From assembly GCF_023674425.1 (NCBI RefSeq), contig NZ_CP098401.1:496001-560000 (forward strand): a stretch of DNA of 64,000 nt, read 5' to 3'. This stretch comes from Sphingomonas donggukensis (GTDB taxonomy: Bacteria > Pseudomonadota > Alphaproteobacteria > Sphingomonadales > Sphingomonadaceae). The translations under genes and the position numbers were made by a program. Shown piece after piece: positions 8,456 to 17,411 of the stretch; the stretch's first letter is position 1, and each line of letters starts with the position of its first letter. The notes under the pieces are model-generated. The model was not told the DNA's origin. It saw nothing but the letters and a program-made list of their open reading frames with translations, and did not search any database.

Positions 8456-11452
8456 ATGAAGTTGAAGGCCGCGCTATTCCTGTCGGCAGCGTTCCTGAGC
8501 GCGCCTGCGTTCGCACAGGTGGCGACCGAGGGCACCACCCAGCCCGCAGCGACCCCGACCGGCGCCGAACTGCCGCAAACCAGCGCTGCGTTGACCAGCA
8601 AGCCCGAGGACAATGGCGAGATCATCGTCACGGGATCGCGCATCAAGCAGGATCCGAACAATTCGGCGCTGCCGCTGCAGGTCATCACCACCCAGGAGCT
8701 CGAGCGCAACGGCATCAGCAGCCCGGAGCAGCTGGTGATGTTCCTGTCGACCAACGGCTCGGGCGCGGACAACCTCGCCTCCAACGCCGACGTGACCAGC
8801 GGCGCGCAGCGCGGCACCAACGGCCTGAGCGCGGCCAACCTGCGCGGGCAGGGATCGGCGGCGACGCTGGTCCTGCTGAACGGTCGCCGCGTCGCCGCGC
8901 ACGGCCTGACCGGCTCCGCGGTCGATGTGAACCAGATCCCGTTCGCTGCGATCGAGCGGGTCGAGGTGCTGAAGGACGGCGCGTCGGCCATCTACGGCAC
9001 CGATGCCGTCGGCGGCGTCATCAACTTCATCACGCGCAAGGATTATGAGGGGCTGGGTGTCCAGGGCTTCGTCGATGCGACCGAGCGGGGCGACGCCAAC
9101 ATCTACCGCGTCAGCGGCATCGCCGGTTACGGCAACCTGACCGAGCAGGGCTTCAACGTCATGGGGGCGGTGGCCAAGAGCTGGAACCAGGCGCTGCTTG
9201 GCGCCAATCGCGCTTTCCAGAACGGTAACCAGCCCGAGCGCGGCCTGACCATCGATACCCGCGGCACGCCGATCGCGACCGCTTTCCCCCTAAATCCCAG
9301 CACGGCATTCTTCCCGACCGGTACGCTGCTGGGCGGGACCAGCGGCGCGACGGTGCTGACCGGCCTCGTCTATCCGGGCACGACGACGCCGGCCAACGCG
9401 GGCATCAACGTGCTCGACCTGCCGGGTGGTGCGGGCTGTACGTCGATGGACGGCGGCCTGCCTTATGACGAACTCCTGTGGAACGCGCCGGGTGCGCGCT
9501 ATGCCTGCGCCTGGGATACGGGCCGGGCGGCGGTGTTGCAGCAGCCGATCGAGACGCTGACCTATTACGGGCGCGGCGTCGTGCGCGTCGGTGGCAGCCA
9601 CGAACTGTCGGTCGAAGTGACGGGATCGGATGCGACGTCCGCCAAGCGTTTCTCGAACGCGCAGGTGTCGGGCAACACGTCGAACCTGCAGGTGGCGTAT
9701 CCGCTGAACGACATCACGCGCACGACCTATAACAGCATCTACAACCAGCTGGTCGCGGTGTTCCCGGCGATCGCCGCCAATTACGGCAAGCCGATCGCCT
9801 ATCGCTGGCGCTGTATCGAATGCGGTCCGCGCGAATATGTGACCGACACCAACACGTTCCGCGTGGCGTTCGGCGCCGAAGGGCCGCTGTTCGGCGACTG
9901 GGACTACCGCGCCGGTGCATCCTATGCACGCAGCCAGTCGCAGTCGACGCTGGGGACGGGCTATTATTTCCGTGGCACGACCGCGACCAACGCGGTCGAT
10001 CCCAGCGCCCCGACCGCGCCGGGCGCCACCGCGCCGGGCCTGCTCGGGCTGCTCAACAGCGGCATCATCAACCCGTTCAGCGTCGTCCAGTCGGACGCCG
10101 CCAAGGCAGGGTTGGCTGCGATCTCGGCAGAGGGATCGACGCTCTATGGCGGCAAATATGAGGTGAAGCAGTTCGACGGCTCGGTCTCGGGCTCGCTGTT
10201 CTCGCTATGGGGCCGCGACATCAAGATGGCGGCGGGCGTCGATTACCGGCGCGAGACCTATTCGTTCAACGGCGCTCCGGCGGCGGCGACGGGGCCGGTC
10301 ATCTTCTTGGCGGCGTTCGATGCGGTCAACGCGCTGACGCCCAAGACCCGCAACGTGAAGGCCGCCTATGCCGAGGTGCTGATCCCGCTGGCCGACCAGC
10401 TCGAAATCACCGCGGCCGGCCGTGTCGACGACTACACGGGCTTCGGCAGCACCTTCAATCCGAAGGTGTCGGTCAAATTCCGTCCGTTCGAGCCGATCAT
10501 GTTCCGCGGATCGTACAACACCGGCTTCCGCGTGCCGGCGTTCAACCAGATCTTCAACGGGGTCACCGAATCGCCCTATTCGGGCAGCGACCTGGTCGAT
10601 CCGATCCGGTGCCCGACGGGCGTCGCCAACCTGACCGATCCGGGCTGCGCGTTCATCCGCCCGAGCATCCTGACCGGCGGCAACCTGGAATTGGGGCCGG
10701 AGACCGCCAAACAGTATAGCGCCGGCGTCGTCTTCCAGCCGGCACGCCTGTTCAGCGCATCGGTCGATTTCTGGCACATCGCTGTCGACAACGTCATCGC
10801 GACGCTGACGTTGACCCAGCTGATCCAGAATGCCGCGCTGTTCCCCGATCGGTTCATCCGCGACGGCAACAACGTCATTACCGCAATCGACGACCGCGTC
10901 ATCAATGCCGGCGCACGCCGGACAGAGGGCCTGGAAGTCGCGCTGCGCGGCGGATTCGAAAATGTGCTGGGCGGCAAGATCTCGGCGGGCCTCGACGGCA
11001 CCTATCTGCTCAAGAAGCGCGAGAAGCTGACCCAGAACGCGGCCTATGGCCCCAGCCTGATCGGCGTGTTCAGCTTTGCCGGCGACCTCGGCATCAAGTG
11101 GAAGCACACCGCCTTCATCAACTATTCGACGAAGGACGTCGCGCTGTCGCTGACCCAGATCTACCGCCAGGGTTATCGCAACGGCGCGCTGCCGGGGATC
11201 GCCTCGGGCGCGGTGACGCGGCCCGGGTACAACCGCTACGTCGACGACTACATCATCTACAACGCGTCGCTGGCGTACACGGGCCTGTCGCCGAACTTCA
11301 AGATCGTCGCCGGCGTCCGCAACCTCTTCGACACCAAGCCGCCGTTCGCGATCACCTATGACGGCAACACCGGCGCCGGCGGATCGTGGGAGCCGCGCGT
11401 GGCGGACCCGCGGCTGCGGTCGTTCACGATGGGGGTCGAAGCGAAGTTCTAG
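8456..11452 (+). CDS. TonB-dependent outer-membrane receptor
   Basis: 998 residues from the ATG at 8456, with a signal peptide ending near ...SAPAFAQ (about residue 22). A short Thr/Pro-rich segment precedes the TonB-box-like EIIVTGSRI. The plug domain (about 65-180) has LPLQVITTQELERNGI, LVLLNGRRVA and the hallmark ERVEVLKDGASAIYGTDAVGGVINFITRK. The remaining 800 residues are the 22-strand barrel, which ends in the terminal aromatic ...TMGVEAKF. It imports an unknown substrate using TonB energy; size and plug type suggest the sphingomonad carbohydrate or peptide class. The gene stands alone, with no adjacent transporter, and has an operator-like palindrome upstream. Confidence 0.96.
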   Translation: MKLKAALFLSAAFLSAPAFAQVATEGTTQPAATPTGAELPQTSAALTSKPEDNGEIIVTGSRIKQDPNNSALPLQVITTQELERNGISSPEQLVMFLSTNGSGADNLASNADVTSGAQRGTNGLSAANLRGQGSAATLVLLNGRRVAAHGLTGSAVDVNQIPFAAIERVEVLKDGASAIYGTDAVGGVINFITRKDYEGLGVQGFVDATERGDANIYRVSGIAGYGNLTEQGFNVMGAVAKSWNQALLGANRAFQNGNQPERGLTIDTRGTPIATAFPLNPSTAFFPTGTLLGGTSGATVLTGLVYPGTTTPANAGINVLDLPGGAGCTSMDGGLPYDELLWNAPGARYACAWDTGRAAVLQQPIETLTYYGRGVVRVGGSHELSVEVTGSDATSAKRFSNAQVSGNTSNLQVAYPLNDITRTTYNSIYNQLVAVFPAIAANYGKPIAYRWRCIECGPREYVTDTNTFRVAFGAEGPLFGDWDYRAGASYARSQSQSTLGTGYYFRGTTATNAVDPSAPTAPGATAPGLLGLLNSGIINPFSVVQSDAAKAGLAAISAEGSTLYGGKYEVKQFDGSVSGSLFSLWGRDIKMAAGVDYRRETYSFNGAPAAATGPVIFLAAFDAVNALTPKTRNVKAAYAEVLIPLADQLEITAAGRVDDYTGFGSTFNPKVSVKFRPFEPIMFRGSYNTGFRVPAFNQIFNGVTESPYSGSDLVDPIRCPTGVANLTDPGCAFIRPSILTGGNLELGPETAKQYSAGVVFQPARLFSASVDFWHIAVDNVIATLTLTQLIQNAALFPDRFIRDGNNVITAIDDRVINAGARRTEGLEVALRGGFENVLGGKISAGLDGTYLLKKREKLTQNAAYGPSLIGVFSFAGDLGIKWKHTAFINYSTKDVALSLTQIYRQGYRNGALPGIASGAVTRPGYNRYVDDYIIYNASLAYTGLSPNFKIVAGVRNLFDTKPPFAITYDGNTGAGGSWEPRVADPRLRSFTMGVEAKF

Positions 11453-11548
11453 TCCGGGCGGCCGTGGCAACAGCAAGGCTGTTGCCCGGCTCAAGCCCGG
11501 ACCGGCCGGCGGCGCGTAAGCGCCGTCCGACGACGCGGCTTCGCCGCG
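11452..11548. repeat. Cluster of stem-loops, REP-like, after the receptor gene
   Basis: An outer stem GTCCGGGC (11452-11459) pairs with GCCCGGAC (11495-11502) and encloses a 9-bp hairpin, GGCAACAGC (11466-11474) with GCTGTTGCC (11478-11486). Two more small hairpins follow at 11511-11524 (GGCGC/GCGCC) and 11534-11548 (CGCGGC/GCCGCG). No U-run follows, so this looks more like a REP-type repeat than a simple terminator. It fills the gap between the convergent receptor and LysR genes. Confidence 0.55.
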
Positions 11549-11605
11549 GCGAGCCTCGGGATAAAAACCGGTCGCGACGGAAACCCCGCCGCGGCCGTTT
11601 TCTTG

Positions 11606-12526
11606 TCACCCCACCGCCTTGGCCTCCTCGGCGCGGCACAGATCGCGGAACCGCTCGGCCAGAAACGCGATCACCGCCTCGACCCGCGCCGGGCGCAGCG
11701 GGCTGGGCGGGGTCATCAGGTGGAGCGCGATGCCGGCGCTGCGCCAGTCGGGCAGGATCTCGACCAGCCGCCCGCTCGCGATCTCGGTATCGACGATGAA
11801 ATCGGGCAGCCGCGCGATGCCTAGGCCGGCGCGCAAAGCCGGCAGCATCGCATCGCCATTGTCGGTGACGAGCGGTCCGGCGGGACGTACTGACGCTTCC
11901 TCTCCGCTCGCGCTGCGGAAATGCCAGGTGCCGATGGCGTTGGCATAGCCGAAGCAGGCATGCTCGCCGAGCTCGGCAGGATGTCGCGGGGTGCCGTGCG
12001 CGGCGAGGTAGGCGGGGGCGGCGACCACGCGCACCGTCACCGGCGCCAGCCGCCGCGCGCGCAGCGAACTGTCGGGCAGGTCGGCGATGCGAAGTGCGAT
12101 GTCGAAGCCGTCGGCGACGATGTCGGTGCGGGCGTCGGACAGGCGCAGATCGATCTCGATCCCCGGATGCGCGCTAAGGAAATCGGCGATAGCAGGCGCG
12201 ACGAAGCGGATGCCGAAAGTGATCGGCGCGGCGATGCGGACGAGGCCCGCGGGCGCAGCGGCGGCGTCGCGCGCGCTGTCCTCCGCCGCGCGCGCCTCGG
12301 TCAGGATGCGCGCGGCACGATCGGCGAGCGCCGCGCCGCTGTCGGTCAGCGACAGCCGGCGCGACGTGCGGTGGAACAATGTGGTGCCGAGCGACGCCTC
12401 CAGCCGGCTGATCGCCTTCGACACGGTCGCCTTGCTCACCCCGATGGCGTCGGCGGCGGCGCTGAAGGAGCGGTGCTCGACCACGCAGGCGAACATCGCC
12501 CAGGCTTCGAAATCGGGAAGGCGCAT
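11606..12526 (-). CDS. LysR-family transcriptional regulator
   Basis: 306 residues. The N-terminal winged helix-turn-helix (about 5-65) reads MFACVVEHRSFSAAADAIGV then SKATVSKAISRLEASLGT and LFHRTSRRLSLTDSG. The effector-binding domain (about 90-295) includes VRIAAPITFGIRFVAPAI and DIALRIADLPDSSLRARRL. It belongs to the CrgA/AaeR-like subgroup. It is divergent from pirin-wrbA with 106 bp between starts; that gap holds a perfect inverted repeat, so it probably controls the pirin-wrbA pair and itself. The small-molecule or redox effector is unknown, though its targets suggest a quinone or electrophile signal. Confidence 0.95.
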   Translation of the reverse strand: MRLPDFEAWAMFACVVEHRSFSAAADAIGVSKATVSKAISRLEASLGTTLFHRTSRRLSLTDSGAALADRAARILTEARAAEDSARDAAAAPAGLVRIAAPITFGIRFVAPAIADFLSAHPGIEIDLRLSDARTDIVADGFDIALRIADLPDSSLRARRLAPVTVRVVAAPAYLAAHGTPRHPAELGEHACFGYANAIGTWHFRSASGEEASVRPAGPLVTDNGDAMLPALRAGLGIARLPDFIVDTEIASGRLVEILPDWRSAGIALHLMTPPSPLRPARVEAVIAFLAERFRDLCRAEEAKAVG

Positions 12527-12553
12527 GGCCGCATGCTACTGCTGAGCGCGCAA

Positions 12554-12579
12554 GGAAACAATCCGTTTCCGACGTTTCC
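12554..12579. promoter_or_regulatory. Inverted repeat, likely LysR operator
   Basis: GGAAAC (12554-12559), five bases, GTTTCC (12565-12570), followed by a second GTTTCC half-site at 12574-12579. It sits 28 bp before the LysR start and 54-79 bp before the pirin start, the usual place for a LysR site in a divergent pair. Confidence 0.6.
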
Positions 12580-12632
12580 ATTTACGTGCTGATCCGCATC
12601 CCTATCTTGGCGGCAACATTGGGAGACCGATC

Positions 12633-13361
12633 ATGGCTACCACCATCGCAGAAAACACCATCGACCGCCGCAGCTTCGACAGCCTCGGCCATGCCGATCA
12701 CGGATGGCTGAACGCGCGGCATCACTTCAGCTTCGCAAACTACTACGACCCCGACCGCATGGGCTGGGGCGCGATCCGGGTGTGGAACGACGACGAGATC
12801 GCCGGCAATTCCGGCTTTCCCGCGCATCCGCACCGCGACATGGAAATCATCACCTACGTCCGATCGGGCGCGATCACGCATCAGGATTCGATGGGCAATC
12901 GCGGGCGCACGGGCGCTGGCGACGTTCAGGTGATGAGTGCGGGCACCGGCGTCCAGCACGCCGAGTTCAACCTGGAGGCGGAGACGACGACGCTGTTCCA
13001 GATCTGGATCGAACCGCGCACCCGCGGCGGCGCGCCGTCTTGGGGCGCGAAGCCGTTCCCGAAGGACGACCGCAGCGGCAACTTCGTCGCGCTGGCCAGC
13101 GGCTTTGCCGACGACATCGACGCCGGCGCCCTGCCGATCCGCTCCGATGCACGGGTCATGGGCGCAACGCTCAAGGCCGGTGCGAGCACGACGCACGCGA
13201 TCGGGGAGGGGCGCCACGTCTATCTCGTCCCTGCGACCGGTGCGATCACGATCGATGGCGTCCGCTTCGAGCCCCGCGACGGTGCGGCGCTGAGCGGCGG
13301 GCAGACCGTGACGATCACCGCGATCGAGGACGCCGAGATCGTTCTGGTCGACAGCGAATAA
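12633..13361 (+). CDS. Pirin family protein (YhaK/YhhW-like bicupin)
   Basis: 242 residues. The N-terminal cupin carries the metal-binding signature: H in [16 protein letters not shown] (two His) and the HAEF of [10 protein letters not shown], as in E. coli YhhW, a quercetin 2,3-dioxygenase. The second cupin (about 130-240) is degenerate. The motif [20 protein letters not shown] is typical of the family. The start ATG at 12633 follows GGGAG at 12620. It is probably cotranscribed with wrbA 60 bp downstream and regulated by the divergent LysR protein; together they suggest a response to quinones or electrophiles. The true substrate is unknown. Confidence 0.95.
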   Translation: MATTIAENTIDRRSFDSLGHADHGWLNARHHFSFANYYDPDRMGWGAIRVWNDDEIAGNSGFPAHPHRDMEIITYVRSGAITHQDSMGNRGRTGAGDVQVMSAGTGVQHAEFNLEAETTTLFQIWIEPRTRGGAPSWGAKPFPKDDRSGNFVALASGFADDIDAGALPIRSDARVMGATLKAGASTTHAIGEGRHVYLVPATGAITIDGVRFEPRDGAALSGGQTVTITAIEDAEIVLVDSE

Positions 13362-13422
13362 GTCCCCCCCGGCCCGAGGATTCCCCGCCTCGGGACACCC
13401 CAATTTTCATCGGAGCAGCAAC

Positions 13423-14025
13423 ATGGCCAAGGTCCTCGTCCTCTATTATTCCTCCTACGGTCACATGGAGCAGATGGCCGATGCCGTCGCCGAGGGCGCC
13501 CGCTCTGCTGGCGCACAGGTCGACATCCGCCGCGTCCCCGAAACCGCACCGCCGGAGGTCGCGAAGGCAGCGCATTTCAAGACCGACAGCGCGCATCCCG
13601 TCATCGCCGGCCCGCACGAGCTGGAGGGGTATGACGCGATCGTCGTCGGGTCGCCGACCCGCTTCGGCCGCATGTCCAGCCAGATGGCGGCGTTCTGGGA
13701 CACCGCCGGCGGCTTGTGGGCGAAGGGCGCGCTGAACGGCAAGGTCGGCGCCGCCTTCACCTCCACCGCGACCCAGCATGGCGGGCAGGAGACGACGCTG
13801 TTCGGCATCATCACCAATTTGCTGCACTTCGGGCTGGTCGTCGTCGGGCTGGATTACGGCTATGAGGGGCATCAGGGCGTCACCGAGGTCCACGGCACCA
13901 CGCCCTATGGCGCCTCGACGATCGCCGGCGGCGACGGCAGCCGGCAACCGAGCGCAGTCGACCTCGATGGCGCGCGCTATCAGGGCAAGCGCGTCGCCGA
14001 AGTCGCGACGAAGCTGTTCGGGTAA
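13423..14025 (+). CDS. wrbA: NAD(P)H:quinone oxidoreductase WrbA
   Basis: 200 residues, the normal WrbA length. This FMN flavodoxin-like enzyme reduces quinones by two electrons and so avoids semiquinone radicals. The FMN loop is [18 protein letters not shown] near the N-terminus. Other family segments are [21 protein letters not shown] and [17 protein letters not shown], and the C-terminal [20 protein letters not shown] motif is diagnostic of WrbA. It follows pirin by about 60 bp in the same direction and is likely in the same LysR-controlled operon. GCAGCAAC upstream leaves only a weak ribosome site, but the ATG at 13423 fits the family N-terminus exactly. Confidence 0.97.
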   Translation: MAKVLVLYYSSYGHMEQMADAVAEGARSAGAQVDIRRVPETAPPEVAKAAHFKTDSAHPVIAGPHELEGYDAIVVGSPTRFGRMSSQMAAFWDTAGGLWAKGALNGKVGAAFTSTATQHGGQETTLFGIITNLLHFGLVVVGLDYGYEGHQGVTEVHGTTPYGASTIAGGDGSRQPSAVDLDGARYQGKRVAEVATKLFG

Positions 14026-14101
14026 CAGCTCGTAAAGCCCCGTCTGCGATCGCTGGAGGCGTCCATCGGGTTCAGACCCGGTGGGAAGGGAGTTGCCGAA
14101 A

Positions 14102-14770
14102 ATGCGCTTTCTGCTCGCCTTCTGGATGGTCGCGATCAGCATCTATCTGCTGGGACGCCCGAGCTCGGCGGATCAGGTGATCCACAAGGTACCGTTCGTC
14201 GGGACGTTGGGAATTACCACTCTCAGCGTGCCCGACAGTCGGGTGTACGAGCGGGCTTCGCTCAGTCTGCGAGGGGGGCGTGGAGACTATATCAAGTTCG
14301 AGCTGTGCCCGACGATCGCAACGGACGGTCGACGTGCCCCCGGCTGCGAGGCGATTGCGGCGCTGCCGGTAAGGGACGAAATCTACGTTCTGATCCACGC
14401 GCCGCGATCGCGGGCGAAATCGCCGTCGATCAGCGAACGGCCGGACGTCAGAGAACCGGTGCCTACGGCCTTGCTGCCCACCCCGTACGATCCGCGAGCG
14501 CGAAGACTGAAGCCGGCGGATTCGGACTATGCGCTCAGTCGACTGAGCGTGCTCAACCCCGCAAGTATCGACACGACCGAACATGGATGGCCGCTGGTGG
14601 CGCGCGACGATGGCAAGTCGCCGTTCGTCACCTGCATCGCCGCTTTCGCGATCAAGGATGTGTTCGTGGAAGCCCTCTGGCAGGCGGATCGGGCCGACGC
14701 GCCCGATCAACTGCAAGCCTGGCGGATAGCCGCCGTTACCGACGAGATGACCAGGGCGATCATCAAGTAA
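14102..14770 (+). CDS. Unrecognised protein with N-terminal signal or membrane anchor
   Basis: 222 residues from the ATG at 14102, chosen because GGGAG lies 8 bases upstream; the in-frame GTG at 14081 is inside that leader. Residues 2-22 (RFLLAFWMVAISIYLL) form a hydrophobic export signal. The rest is polar with three cysteines, two of them close together in the segments FELCPTIA and RAPGCEAIAA. I do not recognise the family. Codon use is less GC-biased than in neighbours (GGA, GTA, ATT, ACT, AGT, CGA, CGT are frequent early on), which may mean a recent arrival or weak expression. It stands alone between wrbA and the dioxygenase gene. Confidence 0.7.
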   Translation: MRFLLAFWMVAISIYLLGRPSSADQVIHKVPFVGTLGITTLSVPDSRVYERASLSLRGGRGDYIKFELCPTIATDGRRAPGCEAIAALPVRDEIYVLIHAPRSRAKSPSISERPDVREPVPTALLPTPYDPRARRLKPADSDYALSRLSVLNPASIDTTEHGWPLVARDDGKSPFVTCIAAFAIKDVFVEALWQADRADAPDQLQAWRIAAVTDEMTRAIIK

Positions 14771-14888
14771 TGCCCGCCTTGTCCCCGCAAATGCGTTGTA
14801 TCGCTGGAGCCATTATGGATCACCTGTCCTTCGTCCCGACCATTCCGGCGCCTCGGCTCGCGCGGTGGCGTGGCGACGTGGCTGAGGC

Positions 14889-15674
14889 ATGAGCGCCGCC
14901 ATGCTGCCCTCCGTCTTCGTCTCGCACGGGTCGCCGATGATCATGCTCGAACCCAGCCCGGCGCGGGATTTCCTTGCCGGGCTGGGGGCGCGGTTCGGCA
15001 AGCCCGAAGCGATCGTCGTGGTGTCCGCGCACCACGACACCGTGGAGGCGGTGGCGACGGCGTCGCCCGCCCCGGCGACGATCCACGACTTCGGCGGCTT
15101 TCCGCAGGCGCTGTTCGACATGCGCTATCCGGCGCCCGGCGACCCGGCGCTGGCGCAGGAGATTGCGGACATCGTCGCGGGGGCCGGCATGCCGGTCAGC
15201 GTCGATGCCGACCGCGGGCTGGATCACGGGGCTTGGGTGCCGTTGATGCTCGGCTGGCCGGAGGCGGATGTGCCGGTGGTACAGCTGTCGATCAGCAGCC
15301 GGCATGCGCCCGCGTGGCATTTCGAGATTGGGCGGTTGCTCCAGCCGCTGCGCGAGCGCGGCGTGCTTGTGCTCGGGTCGGGCAGCCTGACGCACAATCT
15401 GCGCGCGATCTTTGCAGAGGGGCGCGACCATGACGCCGCGGTGCCCGATTGGGCCGCGGCGTTCGCGGACTGGGTGCAGGAGCGCATTGCGGCGGGCGAT
15501 ACGGAAGCGGTGCTGAACGCCGTCGAGCGCGGCCCGCACGGGCGGCAGAATCACCCGACCCCGGACCACATCCTGCCGTTGTTCGCCGCGATGGGCGCGG
15601 GCGGGCGGGGCGAGCGCATCCACCACAGCTTCACCTACGGCGTGCTCGCGATGGATGCCTACGCCTTCCACTGA
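14889..15674 (+). CDS. Class III extradiol dioxygenase family (DODA/YgiD type)
   Basis: 261 residues. Active-site features match LigB-like DODA enzymes: H in VFVSHGSP, H-H in VVSAHHDT, H in LDHGAWVPL, and a C-terminal HHSFTYGVLAMDAY. The family opens catechol-type rings using an Fe or Zn ion; YgiD acts on DOPA in vitro, but the natural substrate is usually unknown. The stop at 15672-15674 is 26 bp before the pseudouridine synthase gene, so these genes probably form an operon that continues to arfB. Aromatic-ring degradation is possible in a sphingomonad, yet no pathway genes lie nearby. Confidence 0.93.
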   Translation: MSAAMLPSVFVSHGSPMIMLEPSPARDFLAGLGARFGKPEAIVVVSAHHDTVEAVATASPAPATIHDFGGFPQALFDMRYPAPGDPALAQEIADIVAGAGMPVSVDADRGLDHGAWVPLMLGWPEADVPVVQLSISSRHAPAWHFEIGRLLQPLRERGVLVLGSGSLTHNLRAIFAEGRDHDAAVPDWAAAFADWVQERIAAGDTEAVLNAVERGPHGRQNHPTPDHILPLFAAMGAGGRGERIHHSFTYGVLAMDAYAFH

Positions 15675-15700
15675 GCGCCAAGCGGTGGCAAGGGGCGGGG

Positions 15701-16366
15701 ATGATCGCCGACCACATCATCTTCCTCGATGGCGAGGCGATCGTCCTCGACAAGCCCGCCGGCCTGCCGGTCGACGCCCCGCGCGACCGTTCGCCCAGCG
15801 TCGAATCGATGCTGGACGAGCTGACCTTCGGCTTCCACCGCCTGCCCCAGCCGGTCCACAGGATCGACCGTGACACCAGCGGCTGCCTGCTGCTGGCGCG
15901 CAATCCCGGCGCGATGAAGCGGTTCGGCCAGACGTTCGAGGGCGGGCTGGTGACGAAGCGGTACCTCGCGATCCTCGACGGCGTGCCGGACGAAGGCGAG
16001 GGGCTCGTCGATCTGGCGCTCGCCAAGGTCAGCACGCGCGAGGAGGGCTGGCGGATGGTCGGCGATCCGGAAGGCAAGGCAGCGCGGACGCACTGGCGGG
16101 TTGTGGAGACGAAGGACGGGCGCGCGCTGGTCGAGTTTCGGCCCGAAACCGGGCGCACGCATCAGTTGCGCGTCCATGCCGCGACCGGCCTTGGCATCCC
16201 GATCGTCGGCGATCCCGTCTATGGCCGCGGCGGGCCGGCGATGATGCTGCATGCCGCGAACCTGACGATGCCGCGCGCGAACAAGCCGCCGGTCGAGGCG
16301 GCGGCGAAGCTGCCGCCGCGGTTCGCGCATCTCGGCTTCACCGATGCTGAGAGCGCGGCAGGGTGA
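15701..16366 (+). CDS. RluA-family rRNA/tRNA pseudouridine synthase
   Basis: 221 residues from the ATG at 15701, preceded by GGGGCGGGG. This family isomerises uridine to pseudouridine in RNA. The catalytic Asp lies in PVHRIDRDTSGCLLLARN (HRLD-type motif), and the C-terminal substrate-binding motif RPETGRTHQLRVHAA is intact. It is short and lacks an S4 domain, resembling RluA or TruC more than RluC/D. Its TGA overlaps the GTG start of arfB (GTGA), so the two are translationally coupled. Which RNA position it modifies cannot be told from this sequence. Confidence 0.95.
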   Translation: MIADHIIFLDGEAIVLDKPAGLPVDAPRDRSPSVESMLDELTFGFHRLPQPVHRIDRDTSGCLLLARNPGAMKRFGQTFEGGLVTKRYLAILDGVPDEGEGLVDLALAKVSTREEGWRMVGDPEGKAARTHWRVVETKDGRALVEFRPETGRTHQLRVHAATGLGIPIVGDPVYGRGGPAMMLHAANLTMPRANKPPVEAAAKLPPRFAHLGFTDAESAAG

Positions 16367-16758
16367 TTCCCGAGGATGCGATCGTCGAGGAGAAATTCCT
16401 CGCAGCGACCGGTCCCGGCGGGCAGAACGTCAACAAGGTCGCGACCGCGGTGCAGCTGCGCGTCGATGTCTTCCGTTTGGGCCTGCCGCCCTACGCCTAT
16501 GCGCAGCTGAAGACGCTGGCGGGGTCGAAGATGACCGCGGCGGGCGAACTCCTCATCACCGCGCGACGCTTTCGGACGCAGGACGCCAATCGCGAGGATG
16601 CGCGCGCGCGCCTTTCCGAACTGGTCGAGAAGGCGAAGGAACGCCAGGCCCGGCGGGTGAAGACCAAACCGTCGAAGGCGGCGAAGGCGCGCCGGGTGGA
16701 CGATAAGAAGGGACGTGCGACGATCAAGGCGGGCAGGGGCCGCGTGCGGATCGACTGA
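16363..16758 (+). CDS. arfB: Alternative ribosome-rescue factor ArfB
   Basis: 131 residues, GTG start overlapping the previous stop. ArfB (YaeJ) hydrolyses peptidyl-tRNA on ribosomes stalled on truncated mRNA. The release-factor motif is G19-G20-Q21 in ATGPGGQNVNK. The C-terminal third is a basic tail (RRVKTKPSKAAKARRVDD and following), which in ArfB threads into the empty mRNA channel. Length and tail distinguish it from full release factors. Coupling to a pseudouridine synthase gene places it in a ribosome-maintenance context. Confidence 0.96.
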   Translation: MIPEDAIVEEKFLAATGPGGQNVNKVATAVQLRVDVFRLGLPPYAYAQLKTLAGSKMTAAGELLITARRFRTQDANREDARARLSELVEKAKERQARRVKTKPSKAAKARRVDDKKGRATIKAGRGRVRID

Positions 16759-16797
16759 CGCTACCGCTTGGCTGGTCTCGGCCCTATATCCCCGCGC

Positions 16798-17283
16798 ATG
16801 TATGATTTCGCCATCGCCGCAGGGTCCAAGACCGAACTTTACCGCGAACTCTCGGTCGCGCTCGACGCGCTGACCGTGGACGAGCCCGATGCCATCGCCA
16901 ACATGGCGAATGCAGCGGCGCTGCTTTGGCAGTATTTGCCCGACCTGAACTGGGCCGGCTTCTACCGGAACATCGGCGACGAACTCGTGCTCGGGCCGTT
17001 TCAGGGCAAGGCGGCGTGCATCCGCATCCCGTTCGGCAAGGGCGTGTGCGGTGCGGCGGCGGCGACGCGCGAGACGCAGCGGATCGACGACGTCCACGCC
17101 TTTCCGGGCCATATCGCCTGCGATGCGGCGAGCGCTTCGGAGCTGGTGGTGCCGATCGTCCACCAGGGCGCGCTGATCGGTGTGCTCGACCTCGACAGCC
17201 CGCTGGCGAACCGGTTCGATGCCGGCGATGCGGCGGGGTGCGAGGCGTTGATGCGGCTGCTCGCGCCGCGCCTGGTCGGTTAA
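16798..17283 (+). CDS. msrC: Free methionine-(R)-sulfoxide reductase, GAF domain
   Basis: 161 residues from the ATG at 16798; an in-frame TTG at 16768 would add 10 unlikely residues. The whole protein is one GAF domain. Its three redox cysteines, C74 (AACIRIPFG), C84 (KGVCGAAA) and C108 (GHIACDAAS), have the same spacing (10 and 24) as C84, C94 and C118 of E. coli fRMsr. The enzyme reduces free Met-R-sulfoxide with thioredoxin as electron donor. It follows arfB by 39 bp and may be in the same transcript. All catalytic cysteines being present makes the enzymatic call strong. Confidence 0.92.
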   Translation: MYDFAIAAGSKTELYRELSVALDALTVDEPDAIANMANAAALLWQYLPDLNWAGFYRNIGDELVLGPFQGKAACIRIPFGKGVCGAAAATRETQRIDDVHAFPGHIACDAASASELVVPIVHQGALIGVLDLDSPLANRFDAGDAAGCEALMRLLAPRLVG

Positions 17284-17411
17284 CCGCGCGCTGGCCCGGA
17301 TCGGGACGGCATTAACCCTGGTTGGCGGTTCAACAGGCCGAGAATTGCGCTTATCCTCTCCGGCGAATTAACCATCGGTGCGCGGGGGCGGCACCAGCAG
17401 GGAGTGACAGG

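Noticed and set aside
17312..17373. Two TTAACC half-sites before the glycine-zipper gene as a CtrA box
   Set aside because: They are about 56 bp apart, not seven, so they do not form a CtrA site.
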